Shown: one piece after another, positions 44,731 to 52,879 of the stretch
How the letters are laid out: each line of letters begins with the position of its first letter
How positions within the stretch are numbered: position 1 is the stretch's first letter
Translations under genes and position numbers: made by a program
DNA from: Vibrio superstes
Lineage (GTDB): Bacteria; Pseudomonadota; Gammaproteobacteria; Enterobacterales; Vibrionaceae
Reading direction: 5' to 3'
DNA: 64,000 nucleotides
Assembly (NCBI RefSeq): GCF_003569005.1
Contig: NZ_BCUR01000004.1
Span: forward strand, 2,219,927-2,283,926
Notes under the pieces: model-generated
The model's input: the letters and a program-made list of their open reading frames with translations, nothing else
The model's database searches: none
Told to the model about the DNA's origin: nothing

Positions 44731-44846
44731 TATACCGAAGCTCACAAACCGACAACAAACAGTAAGCCACTGATTTTGTTGTAAGTTTCGGTATAACTCT
44801 ACGTTTAGTAATGATTAAGCCCAGAATACTATCATAATTCTGGGCT
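44731..44846 (-). other. Nested hairpins between htpG and adk
   Basis: TATACCGAA (44731-44739) pairs with TTCGGTATA (44787-44795), and inside it ACAACAAA (44752-44759) pairs with TTTGTTGT (44775-44782). A separate 10-bp stem AGCCCAGAAT/ATTCTGGGCT lies at 44819-44846, just after the htpG stop on the minus strand, with no strong T-run. The second may end or process htpG mRNA; the first lies in the adk leader. Confidence 0.65.
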
Positions 44847-44881
44847 CAATGTTCAGCTTTGCGACTAATCCGTGAGATTGA

Positions 44882-46783
44882 CTATTTAATCAACAATTGG
44901 TTTACCGCGCTTAAGAACTGGCTTGGATCTTCTAGAGAACCACGCTCTGCAAGCATAGCTTGACCAAGTAGAAGCTCAACATAACGACCAAAGGCAATCT
45001 CATCAGCAGTATCAGCCATTTGTTTCACCAAATCGTGCTCTGGGTTTAGCTCTAAGATGTACTTCACCTCAGGAGCGGCTTGACCTGCAGCCTCAAGAAG
45101 CTTAGCCATCTGCGTGCCCATTTCCATATCATCGGTAACCACTACCGCTGGAGTGCTTGCAAGCTTAAAGGTGGTACGCACCTCTTTAACGCGGCCACCC
45201 AGGTACTCTTGCGTGCGCTCAACCACAGACTTAAACTCTTCTTCGGTCTCTTTCTGCTTCTCTTTCTCTTGCTCGTCTTCAAACTTGCTGAGATCTAGGC
45301 CTGCTTTGGTGATTGACTGAAATTGCTTGCCGTCGAATTCTGTTAGGTAGTTCATTAGCCATTCATCGATGCGATCAAACATCAATACAACTTCAATACC
45401 TTTGGCTTTAAATTGCTCAAGGTGTGGGCTGTTTTTAGCCGCTGCGTAGCTATCAGCAGTCAAGAAATAGATCGTGTCTTGACCTTCTTTCATACGCTCA
45501 ACATAGCTTGCAAGACTTACCGACTGCTCATTGCTATCAACTTCTGTTGAAGCAAAACGCAATAGGCCTGCGATCTTCTCTTTGTTAGCGCTGTCTTCTG
45601 CTGGGCCTTCTTTTAACACCAAACCAAACTCTTTCCAGAAAGAAAGGTACTTGTCATCGTCTTTCTTCGCTAGTTTCTCTAGCATGGTAAGAACGCGCTT
45701 AGTACACGCATTACGAAGCGACTGAGTCACCTTGTTGTCTTGCAGGATTTCACGTGACACGTTTAGTGGCAGGTCGTTTGAATCAATCAAGCCCTTAACA
45801 AAGCGCAGGTACGAAGGCATGAACTGCTCTGCGTCATCCATGATGAATACACGCTGAACATACAGTTTAAGACCACTCTTATGGTCACGGTTCATCATAT
45901 CCCAAGGTGCTTTTGAAGGAACGTACAGCAGGCTCGTGTAATCGTTCTTACCTTCTACCTTGTTGTGGCTCCATAGCAATGGATCCGCAAAGTCATGAGA
46001 AACATGCTTGTAGAACTCTTTATATTCTTCATCATTGATGTCAGATTTTGCACGAGTCCAAAGCGCTTGCGCCTTATTGATTTGTTCCCACTTGGTTTCG
46101 TCTGTTTCCTTGCCTTCTTCATCCGTTACCTTGATAAGAATAGAAACAGGAATACCAATGTGGTCAGAGTATTTGCTGATCACATCACGTAGACGCCATT
46201 CAGATAGGAACTCTTTACCTTCATCACGCATGTGCAAGATGATGTCAGTACCGCGGCTTTCTTTGGTAATGTCTTCAATGGTGTAGTCACCTTCACCCGC
46301 AGAGTGCCACTGTACTCCGTGATCAGCCGACAAACCGGCAGCACGTGTACGCACAGTTACTGCATCTGCAACGATAAAGGCAGAATAGAAACCAACGCCA
46401 AATTGACCAATAAGCTGTGAGTCTTTTGATTGGTCTTCAGAAAGCTTAGAGAAGAACTCCGCAGTGCCCGATTTTGCGATTGTGCCTAGGTGCTCAATCA
46501 CATCATCACGGCTCATGCCAATACCATTGTCCGATACTGTCAGAGTGTTGGTCTTCTCATCGAAAGAAAGCTTCACACCGAGATCGGCATCGCCTTGGTA
46601 TAAGTCAGGGTGAGATAGTGCTTGGAAGCGCAGCTTATCAGACGCATCTGATGCATTAGAAATAAGCTCACGTAAGAAAATTTCTTTATTTGAATACAGT
46701 GAGTGAATCATAAGGTGCAGCAGTTGCTTTACCTCTGATTGGAAACCTCGAGTTTCTTTATTAGCTGACACAGTCTCGCTCAT
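44882..46783 (-). CDS. htpG: HtpG, bacterial Hsp90 chaperone
   Basis: 633-aa ATP-dependent chaperone. The N-terminal GHKL ATPase has IFLRELISNASDASDKLRF, DNGIGMSRDDV and GQFGVGFYSAFIVAD. Middle and dimerisation domains follow, and the C-terminus lacks the eukaryotic MEEVD. Transcribed from a recognisable heat-shock promoter; divergent from toxR as in other vibrios. Confidence 0.98.
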   Translation of the reverse strand: MSETVSANKETRGFQSEVKQLLHLMIHSLYSNKEIFLRELISNASDASDKLRFQALSHPDLYQGDADLGVKLSFDEKTNTLTVSDNGIGMSRDDVIEHLGTIAKSGTAEFFSKLSEDQSKDSQLIGQFGVGFYSAFIVADAVTVRTRAAGLSADHGVQWHSAGEGDYTIEDITKESRGTDIILHMRDEGKEFLSEWRLRDVISKYSDHIGIPVSILIKVTDEEGKETDETKWEQINKAQALWTRAKSDINDEEYKEFYKHVSHDFADPLLWSHNKVEGKNDYTSLLYVPSKAPWDMMNRDHKSGLKLYVQRVFIMDDAEQFMPSYLRFVKGLIDSNDLPLNVSREILQDNKVTQSLRNACTKRVLTMLEKLAKKDDDKYLSFWKEFGLVLKEGPAEDSANKEKIAGLLRFASTEVDSNEQSVSLASYVERMKEGQDTIYFLTADSYAAAKNSPHLEQFKAKGIEVVLMFDRIDEWLMNYLTEFDGKQFQSITKAGLDLSKFEDEQEKEKQKETEEEFKSVVERTQEYLGGRVKEVRTTFKLASTPAVVVTDDMEMGTQMAKLLEAAGQAAPEVKYILELNPEHDLVKQMADTADEIAFGRYVELLLGQAMLAERGSLEDPSQFLSAVNQLLIK

Positions 46784-46857
46784 TTTGACTCCATACTTTT
46801 ATGTTTACTCATAACTGCACCAGGTTAGAATTTACTGGTGCTTGTACTCATAAGGCA

Positions 46858-46888
46858 TGAAATAAGGGTGAGAAGTGCAAATTCAAGG
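46858..46888 (-). promoter_or_regulatory. Sigma32 heat-shock promoter of htpG
   Basis: On the minus strand CCTTGAA (46882-46888) is followed after 13 nt by CCCTTATTT (46860-46868), close to the sigma32 consensus CTTGAA-N13-17-CCCCATNT. It ends about 75 bp before the htpG start. Confidence 0.8.
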
Positions 46889-47038
46889 TCAATTACTATA
46901 AAAAAACTGTTTTTTAGATAAAATTTTATTATGCTAGGGCGGTTATTCGCTCTAAAAGGCGATATATCTCACACTTCATATGGAGTGAGTGTGATGGGTT
47001 ATGGAAGCGTGTGTCAGCGAAAATCAAAGAAGATCTAA

Positions 47039-47884
47039 ATGAGTAAAATCGGTATTAAATACGTACTAGCCCAGAAGTATATTTTTGATCCAAACAGCAA
47101 CTCACTTGTCGATCAATCAGATGACGATAGTTTAGTGCGACTTGGTAGTAATGAAAGTCGAATCCTCACCCTACTTTGCGAACATCCAAATGAGGTGGTT
47201 ACTCGTGACCAACTGCATGAATTTGTTTGGAGAGATCAAGGTTTTCAAGTTGATGATTCTAGCTTAACTCAGGCAATTTCTACTCTTAGAAAAATGCTAA
47301 AAGATTCCACCAAATCCCCACAGTTTGTAAAGACTGTGCCGAAGCGTGGCTATCAATTGATCTCGTCTGTCGAGCGCGAAACCCCGACGCCTCAAACAGA
47401 GGAAAAAGTCGCTACTCCAGCAGCAGAGCCGGCTCTTGCTTCGATCACTACGTCGCAGCTAAAAGAATCTAAAGCCGAGCAAAACACCAAGAAACACGCG
47501 TTCTGGACAAATTGGGATACAAACACCCGAATTTTACTGTTGGTGGCGATTTTATTGCCAATTATTGCACTAATCATCCCTAACTCTTCACCGTCTACAT
47601 TCCGTGCCGTCACGGTAGTCAATGATGTACCGGTTAAAACTACCGAAGGCCACCCTGATCTGACCAACTGGATGGAAAGCATCGAAAGCTGTGTAGACCA
47701 TTACATGACCGCTTATACGGATGAGTCTGACCCTGTTGAAATCATTGCAACGGCAAGCCAATCAGAGCAGCTCTATTTAAGCTACATTCATGGGCCACAG
47801 TTTACCTCTGAAAATAGCACTGTTCGTCTTGTTGGCAAACAGCAAGACCTTGCCAAGATCTGCGCAAAAGGAGGCAGCAAGTAA
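47039..47884 (+). CDS. toxR: ToxR, membrane-anchored transcriptional regulator
   Basis: 281 aa. The cytoplasmic OmpR-type winged helix is at about residues 20-112 (LGSNESRILTLLCEHPNEVVTRDQLHEFVWRDQGFQVDDSSLTQAISTLRKML...KRGYQL), followed by an acidic/alanine linker, one membrane helix near 172-188 (ILLLVAILLPIIALIIP) and a periplasmic sensory domain with two cysteines (ESCVDHY, KICAKG). It controls porins and bile/envelope responses in vibrios. Coupled to toxS by one base. Confidence 0.97.
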   Translation: MSKIGIKYVLAQKYIFDPNSNSLVDQSDDDSLVRLGSNESRILTLLCEHPNEVVTRDQLHEFVWRDQGFQVDDSSLTQAISTLRKMLKDSTKSPQFVKTVPKRGYQLISSVERETPTPQTEEKVATPAAEPALASITTSQLKESKAEQNTKKHAFWTNWDTNTRILLLVAILLPIIALIIPNSSPSTFRAVTVVNDVPVKTTEGHPDLTNWMESIESCVDHYMTAYTDESDPVEIIATASQSEQLYLSYIHGPQFTSENSTVRLVGKQQDLAKICAKGGSK

Positions 47885-48408
47885 TGAACCAACGTGTAGC
47901 ATCAATTCTATTAGTAATCTCTGTCGTGTTCAGTGGTTGGTTATACTGGGGCAGTGACGTCAAGATCGAACAGGTATTGACCTCTCGTGAATGGCAAACA
48001 AACCTTAATACGTTTGTTCACTCTGATCTCGCTGACGATAGCATTGGGCCTCTGAACAAGGTCCACATTATGTCTAATGTAAAATACCTACCTAATGGCG
48101 ACTACATTCGTGCATCACGTATCCAGTTGTTCAATGACGTCAATGTTGTGTCATTTACGATGAACATTACTGAATCAGGTCTGTGGCAACTAAGTGATAA
48201 CTATCTGTTGATCGATCCTAAAGAGTTTAAAGATTCTTCAGCTATCGATAGCCAAGATTTCACTGAACAACAGCTTAGAGTGATAAAGCAGCTGTTTATC
48301 ACTGATGCCCAACAAAGCCGTCGCGTGGACATCATCGATGACAATTCAATCTTGCTGACCAGCCTAGGGCATGGTTCTCGAGTGTTGGTATCGACGCCGG
48401 CGATGTAA
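47884..48408 (+). CDS. toxS: ToxS, periplasmic effector of ToxR
   Basis: 174 aa. An N-terminal membrane anchor (about residues 5-22) precedes a periplasmic domain. It stabilises the ToxR periplasmic domain and helps sense bile. ATG overlaps the toxR TAA stop (TAATG). Length and position match ToxS of other vibrios. Confidence 0.95.
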   Translation: MNQRVASILLVISVVFSGWLYWGSDVKIEQVLTSREWQTNLNTFVHSDLADDSIGPLNKVHIMSNVKYLPNGDYIRASRIQLFNDVNVVSFTMNITESGLWQLSDNYLLIDPKEFKDSSAIDSQDFTEQQLRVIKQLFITDAQQSRRVDIIDDNSILLTSLGHGSRVLVSTPAM

Positions 48409-48417
48409 GTTAAAATA

Positions 48418-48444
48418 AAAAAGGAGGCTCAGCCTCCTTTTTTG
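48418..48444. terminator. Bidirectional terminator toxS/yfcE
   Basis: AAAAAAGGAGGCT-C-AGCCTCCTTTTTT lies between the convergent genes, with T-runs on both strands. Confidence 0.93.
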
Positions 48445-48462
48445 ACCCTAGGTTCTAGATTC

Positions 48463-49008
48463 CTAGATATTAGTTTCCGCCAACACATCCCCATCAAAGC
48501 TAACAACGCTAAGTCTGTTGTCTTCAAGCACCCCGTAGCTTGCTACATTGCCACCTTTAGGCAAGGTTACAGAACCAGGATTAAACAAGGTATACTCGCC
48601 CATTGATGCGGCTACAGGCAAATGAGTATGTCCGTGCGCGAGAACATCACCGCTTTTGAGTGGTGGCAATCTATCTTGGTTGTACAAGTGCCCGTGGGTT
48701 AAGAACAGGCGCTTTCCGCTTTCTAGTAATACAATGGCAAAGTCGCTCAGTACAGGGAAATCAAGCAACATCTGATCCACTTCACTGTCACAGTTACCTC
48801 TTACTGAAATAATGTCGTCTTTATACTTATTGAGAAGTTCCGCTACCTGCGCTGGCGCATAGGCTTCTGGAACTGGATTTCTCGGTCCATGGTTTAGGAT
48901 ATCGCCGAGCAAGATAAAATGCTCCGCACCAGAGGCGTGATAAGCTTCGACAGCTTTTTCCGTTGAGGCTAGGCAGCCATGCAAATCAGAAGCAAAAAAC
49001 AGTTTCAT
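48463..49008 (-). CDS. yfcE: YfcE-type metallophosphodiesterase
   Basis: 181-aa calcineurin-like phosphodiesterase. Metal ligands are in SDLHG (residues 7-11), LGDILNHGPRN, VRGNCDSEVD, LTHGHLYN and LAHGHTHLP. The family hydrolyses phosphodiesters in vitro; the cellular substrate is unknown. Convergent to toxS. Confidence 0.93.
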   Translation of the reverse strand: MKLFFASDLHGCLASTEKAVEAYHASGAEHFILLGDILNHGPRNPVPEAYAPAQVAELLNKYKDDIISVRGNCDSEVDQMLLDFPVLSDFAIVLLESGKRLFLTHGHLYNQDRLPPLKSGDVLAHGHTHLPVAASMGEYTLFNPGSVTLPKGGNVASYGVLEDNRLSVVSFDGDVLAETNI

Positions 49009-49135
49009 ATTGAATTACTCTATCGTCTTACATTGGCCGAGAGTGTACCAATGCCCTCTGTTTTTCTCCAGAGGATACCGTCTGAAGTTGGTAAACAGCT
49101 ATTACTTCACTCTTATGCAGGCCCTTGTGGTTAGG

Positions 49136-49546
49136 TTAGAACTCCGAATCTAACACCATGCCCTTCACAACAATATTGTTGTAGCTCACCATCCCAAGCA
49201 CATTACCATCTAAAACAACCGGAGCCCGGCTAATTCCAAATCGCTCAAACAATCGTGCGCAATATTTGACATTCATATCTGGTGATACACACAACGCAGG
49301 CTTACTCATTATCTCATAGACATTAGTTCGAGCCGGTGAGCGATTCTGAGCCAATACTTTCTTGGCAATATCGTTCATCAACACCAAACCATATTCGTCA
49401 TCCTCATGGCGTTTATTTACGATCAGTGCTTTGACCTCGTTTTCACGTGCTATGCCTATTGCTTCCTGAACTGTCATTAGGCCATCAACAATGGCATAGG
49501 TTGCAGACATAACATCCTTTACTCTGCGGCTGGTGTGACTTTTCAT
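49136..49546 (-). CDS. CBS-pair protein, last gene of DUF1538 operon
   Basis: 136 aa made of two CBS repeats (about residues 8-68 and 76-134: VKDVMSATYAIVDG...EIMSKPALCVSPDMNVKYC). CBS pairs usually bind adenine nucleotides and regulate attached or partner proteins. It begins 1 bp after the PII-like gene, so it is expected to work with that protein and the two DUF1538 membrane proteins. No transmembrane segment or other domain. Confidence 0.88.
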   Translation of the reverse strand: MKSHTSRRVKDVMSATYAIVDGLMTVQEAIGIARENEVKALIVNKRHEDDEYGLVLMNDIAKKVLAQNRSPARTNVYEIMSKPALCVSPDMNVKYCARLFERFGISRAPVVLDGNVLGMVSYNNIVVKGMVLDSEF

Positions 49547-49547
49547 A

Positions 49548-49898
49548 TCATAGTTCCCTCTCTACTAATTTGGTTAGAGTCTCAACCTGATGGGCGACTC
49601 CAACGGCATCCTCCACATCTATCTGTACTGCGATACCTTGTCCTGATTCTTGGTCAAATTCACCAATATCGCTGATCTTCTCCAAAATACGGCGCGATAA
49701 GTGCTCTTCAACCACAAACAACAATACGTCCTTTTGAACCTCAAGCGTCAACCCTAAGAAAGTACGCTTTTGATTCAACCCTTCACCTCGAGCATTACTG
49801 ATCACAGTCGCACCCGTTGCACCCGCAGACCTTGCAGCATCAAGTACCGCGTCCGTGCGGATATCCTCAACAAAGGCTAGTATCAATTTAAATCGCAT
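49548..49898 (-). CDS. PII-like signalling protein in DUF1538 operon
   Basis: 116-aa protein with the PII fold pattern (MRFKLILAFVEDIRTDAVLDAARSAGATGATVI, then LLFVVEEHLSRRILEKISDIGEFD). The T-loop stretch NARGEGLNQKRTFLGLTLEVQ lacks the uridylylated tyrosine of GlnB/GlnK, so it is not a classical nitrogen PII. Start chosen at ATG 49898 behind AAGGAGG; a longer frame to 50012 lies inside the upstream gene. It overlaps the DUF1538 gene by 11 bp. Ligand unknown, probably a nucleotide. Confidence 0.85.
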   Translation of the reverse strand: MRFKLILAFVEDIRTDAVLDAARSAGATGATVISNARGEGLNQKRTFLGLTLEVQKDVLLFVVEEHLSRRILEKISDIGEFDQESGQGIAVQIDVEDAVGVAHQVETLTKLVEREL

Positions 49899-50691
49899 TA
49901 GAATCCTCCTTAATAGGATGGCGCTGGTTAAGCCAGCGTGTAATCTGCGCATACCCCATGACAGTAATAATTGGGAATAGACTGGCAAAGGCAATAAGGC
50001 CAAAGCCATCAATCAGTGGGCTTCGGCCCGGTACCGTCGAGGCAAGCCCTAAACCTAGTGCCGTCACTATGGGCACTGTGACGGTTGATGTGGTAACACC
50101 GCCACTGTCATAGGCAAGGGGAATGATCATGGATGGAGATAGGTAGGTTTGCACAATAACAATCAGATAACCCACTATGATGTAGTAGTGAATAGGATCA
50201 CCTGCAACTATGCGATAACAGCCTAGTGTAATGCCAATCGCGACACCCAATGCAACCGCCAATCGCAATCCATTAACCTTGATACTACCGCCAGAGACCT
50301 GATTGGCTTTAATCGCTACCGCTATTAACGAGGGCTCGGCTATGGTGGTACTAAAACCGATGCAAAAGGCAAACAGATACACCCAGTAATAATCAAACCA
50401 ACGCAGCAATCCAGCCTCAGATAATCGCATCTCTTTTAAGAACTCTGGCATGGTCAGTTGCATGGCCATAGTTTCTCCCAATGGGAACAACGCGGCCTCT
50501 AGTCCAATCAAAAATAGCGCCAATCCGACAATCACTAATACGAAGCCAAGCAATACCGAGGGCAAATTTCGTATAGGTCTGCGCAAAACCGCCACCTGAA
50601 AGCCAAACAAGATCACACCAATGGGAAAGACGTCCATGACTGTGGAGGCAAACACTTCAAGGGTATGAGCTAGAGTAATCATGACAGCCAC
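49888..50691 (-). CDS. DUF1538 membrane protein, second of a pair
   Basis: 267-aa integral membrane protein with about seven helices. It carries GFSTTIAEPSLIAVAIKANQ and the repeat-like SPSMIIPLAYDSGGVTTSTVTVPIVTALGLGLAS, both also present in its upstream partner. I recall a paired DUF1538 system in Halomonas (UmpAB) reported as a two-component Na+/H+ antiporter; by analogy this pair may exchange cations. It overlaps the first DUF1538 gene by 13 bp and the PII-like gene by 11 bp. Confidence 0.88.
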   Translation of the reverse strand: MAVMITLAHTLEVFASTVMDVFPIGVILFGFQVAVLRRPIRNLPSVLLGFVLVIVGLALFLIGLEAALFPLGETMAMQLTMPEFLKEMRLSEAGLLRWFDYYWVYLFAFCIGFSTTIAEPSLIAVAIKANQVSGGSIKVNGLRLAVALGVAIGITLGCYRIVAGDPIHYYIIVGYLIVIVQTYLSPSMIIPLAYDSGGVTTSTVTVPIVTALGLGLASTVPGRSPLIDGFGLIAFASLFPIITVMGYAQITRWLNQRHPIKEDSNAI

Positions 50692-51404
50692 ATCCCATAC
50701 AGCATTACGAAGATCATGGGTAACAAGGAAGCAAATGCGATTAGCCCAAAGCCATCCACCATAGGATTGCGACCCTTGATCGAAGAAGCAAGCCCTACTC
50801 CTAAAGCGGTGACTAAAGGCACAGTGATGGTCGACGTTGTCACCCCACCTGAGTCATAGGCAATGCCAATGATGCTTTGCGGAGCAAAAAAGGTCAGCGA
50901 GACCACCAGTAAGTAACCACTGATAATCAAGATGTGGATTGGCCACCCTTTAAGAATTCGATACACCCCAAGCACCAGGGCGCACCCCACCGACAGCGCG
51001 ACGGTTAATCTAAGGTGGAAGGTATAATCTTGCATACTGTCATCATTAAACGCGATCACCCCTTCTTTCGCAGCCACCTCTGCAGCCTCCATTGCCACAG
51101 CCGTAAGCGCAGGCTCCGCTATAGTTGTGCCAAAACCAAGACAAAAAGAAAAGAATATCAGCCATGCCACACTACCCTTGCGTGCAAACGCCTGCGCCAT
51201 CGACTCTCCGATGGGGAACAGCCCCATATTGAGCCCAAGCACAAATAAGGTAAGCCCCAGCACCACCAGTAGCATGCCGAATAAAATGGTAAAGAAATGC
51301 GGGAGGGGTTGTTGCAGAATAACTAGCTGAAAGAATGCCACCACCAAAACGATGGGCGTCAGATCTTTTGCACTATCAATGAAAGATCGTAGGAAGACAT
51401 TCAT
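50679..51404 (-). CDS. DUF1538 membrane protein, first of a pair
   Basis: 241-aa integral membrane protein with about seven helices. It shares with its partner the motifs GFGTTIAEPALTAVAMEA and GIAYDSGGVTTSTITVPLVTALGVGLASSIKGRNPMVDGFG, so the pair arose by duplication and likely forms a heteromer. First gene of the four-gene operon; a 19-bp palindrome sits 44 bp upstream. Confidence 0.88.
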   Translation of the reverse strand: MNVFLRSFIDSAKDLTPIVLVVAFFQLVILQQPLPHFFTILFGMLLVVLGLTLFVLGLNMGLFPIGESMAQAFARKGSVAWLIFFSFCLGFGTTIAEPALTAVAMEAAEVAAKEGVIAFNDDSMQDYTFHLRLTVALSVGCALVLGVYRILKGWPIHILIISGYLLVVSLTFFAPQSIIGIAYDSGGVTTSTITVPLVTALGVGLASSIKGRNPMVDGFGLIAFASLLPMIFVMLYGMWLS

Positions 51405-51447
51405 CTGCTTGCGTTATTCCTTACGTATTAAAGAAATTAAACCGTGT

Positions 51448-51466
51448 GTTAATCTTATAGATTAAC
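51448..51466. promoter_or_regulatory. Palindromic operator upstream of DUF1538 operon
   Basis: GTTAATC-TTATA-GATTAAC is a perfect 7+5+7 palindrome 44 bp before the first DUF1538 start codon. It probably binds a dimeric regulator; which one is unknown. Confidence 0.55.
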
Positions 51467-51622
51467 TATGGTCAATTATCCGTGGCCTAGGTGTGACGTG
51501 AGGCTCGAAATGTAACGTCTATAATTATAGGCTCTTTCAGCTTAGCGCTGGATATACACATAACGTCGATAATACTGGCTAGGGTCTGTTGACCTTCTGC
51601 GATTACTCTACTTGGAGCAGGT

Positions 51623-52531
51623 ATGCACATATTGATTACTGGTGGTACTGGGTTTATTGGCCGCGCGCTGGTCAAACAACTCATCCCTCATCAAATGACT
51701 ATCTTGACTCGTGACAGTGACAACGCTGCGCAGCAATTAAAGCACGTAAACCCTAATTGCTTGCACTTTGTGCAGTTTCTTGACCAACTACAAGACCTTT
51801 CTGGCTTTGATGCTGTGATTAATCTGGCCGGAGAGCCTATTGTGAATAAGCGCTGGTCTGACGCGCAAAAGAAGCGCATCTGTGACAGTCGCTGGGACAT
51901 CACTCGGCAAATCGTAGACCTCATTAAACGCTCTTCAAATCCGCCCAAGGTATTGATCAGCGGCTCTGCAGTCGGCATTTACGGAGATCAAAATCAAATT
52001 CGCGTCGACGAAGAAACTCCCTATAAGGCAGAGGGTTTTCCGCATTACGTTTGCCAAGAGTGGGAAGACATCGCCAATCAAGCGCGCAGTGAACAAACCA
52101 GAGTCGCGCTGCTTCGAACAGGAATCGTGTTGGGGGAAAATGGGGGCGCACTAGAAAAAATGCTCCTCCCATACAAGCTTGGTCTCGGTGGCCCATTAGG
52201 CGCTGGCCAGCAATACATGCCATGGATTCACATTCAAGATATGGTGAGAGCCATTCAATTTCTACTCGAAACAGAGAGCTGCTCGGGAGTCTTTAATATG
52301 GTGGCACCGCACCCTGTTACCAATAAAGAATTTAGCCAAACATTGGCAAAGACCCTCTCAAGACCCCACTTTTTATTTACACCTAAATTTGCCATGCAGA
52401 TGGCCTTGGGCGAATCCAGTTGTTTATTGTTTGATAGCGTCAAAGCCAAGCCAAAACGCCTCACTGAAATGGGCTTCACTTTTAATTACTCGAGGGTCCA
52501 GCCAGCGCTGTCGCAAATTTTGTCACACTAA
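51623..52531 (+). CDS. TIGR01777-family NAD-dependent epimerase (YfcH type)
   Basis: 302-aa extended short-chain dehydrogenase-like protein. The nucleotide motif ITGGTGFIG is at residues 4-12 and LISGSAVGIYGD near 111-122. A C-terminal DUF1731 domain is present (AMQMALGESSCLLFDSVKAKPKRLTEMGF). Substrate unknown. Start ATG behind TTGGAG. Confidence 0.92.
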   Translation: MHILITGGTGFIGRALVKQLIPHQMTILTRDSDNAAQQLKHVNPNCLHFVQFLDQLQDLSGFDAVINLAGEPIVNKRWSDAQKKRICDSRWDITRQIVDLIKRSSNPPKVLISGSAVGIYGDQNQIRVDEETPYKAEGFPHYVCQEWEDIANQARSEQTRVALLRTGIVLGENGGALEKMLLPYKLGLGGPLGAGQQYMPWIHIQDMVRAIQFLLETESCSGVFNMVAPHPVTNKEFSQTLAKTLSRPHFLFTPKFAMQMALGESSCLLFDSVKAKPKRLTEMGFTFNYSRVQPALSQILSH

Positions 52532-52640
52532 CTTTTTACAATTTTTTCTTCAAAATCGTCGTTTCGCCATAAATTTGTAATAAAAGGTGTGCAAAATACC
52601 AACTGTTATGATTAATCATGTTTAAGTTTCAGAGGACAGC

Positions 52641-52706
52641 ATGTCTTTAAACAAACTCAACTGGTTAAGTGTGGGGGTTGTGGTTCTTGTTTTAGTGCTA
52701 TTTTAA
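52641..52706 (+). CDS. Predicted 21-aa single-helix membrane peptide
   Basis: ATG behind AGAGGA with 4-5 nt spacing; the peptide is MSLNKLNWLSVGV followed by VVLVLVLF, with almost all of the second half hydrophobic. A promoter-like TATGAT lies about 30 bp upstream and a terminator 25 bp downstream, so this is a self-contained short transcript of about 170 nt. It could encode the peptide, act as a small RNA, or both. No family recognised. Confidence 0.5.
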   Translation: MSLNKLNWLSVGVVVLVLVLF

Positions 52707-52730
52707 CCCTTACACTAACCAAGCCTACAG

Positions 52731-52787
52731 AAACTCAGGTTCGCTCCGTTAATTAATAAGATTAGCGAGAATGGCCTGAGTTTTTTG
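52731..52787 (+). terminator. Terminator of the short transcript at 52.6 kb
   Basis: AAACTCAGG (52731-52739) pairs with CCTGAGTTT (52775-52783), with nested TCGCT/AGCGA, and ends in a T-run. Confidence 0.85.
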
Positions 52788-52879
52788 GTTTTCATAAACA
52801 TACACCTTGAGATTGCCTAAAGTAACCCAATCTATAAGGTATTGTTATGCATACTCATCATTAGTCTAGGGACACATTC

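Noticed and set aside
49899..50012. Extended N-terminus of the PII-like protein
   Set aside because: The extra residues overlap the DUF1538 gene and precede a strong AAGGAGG site positioned for ATG 49898.
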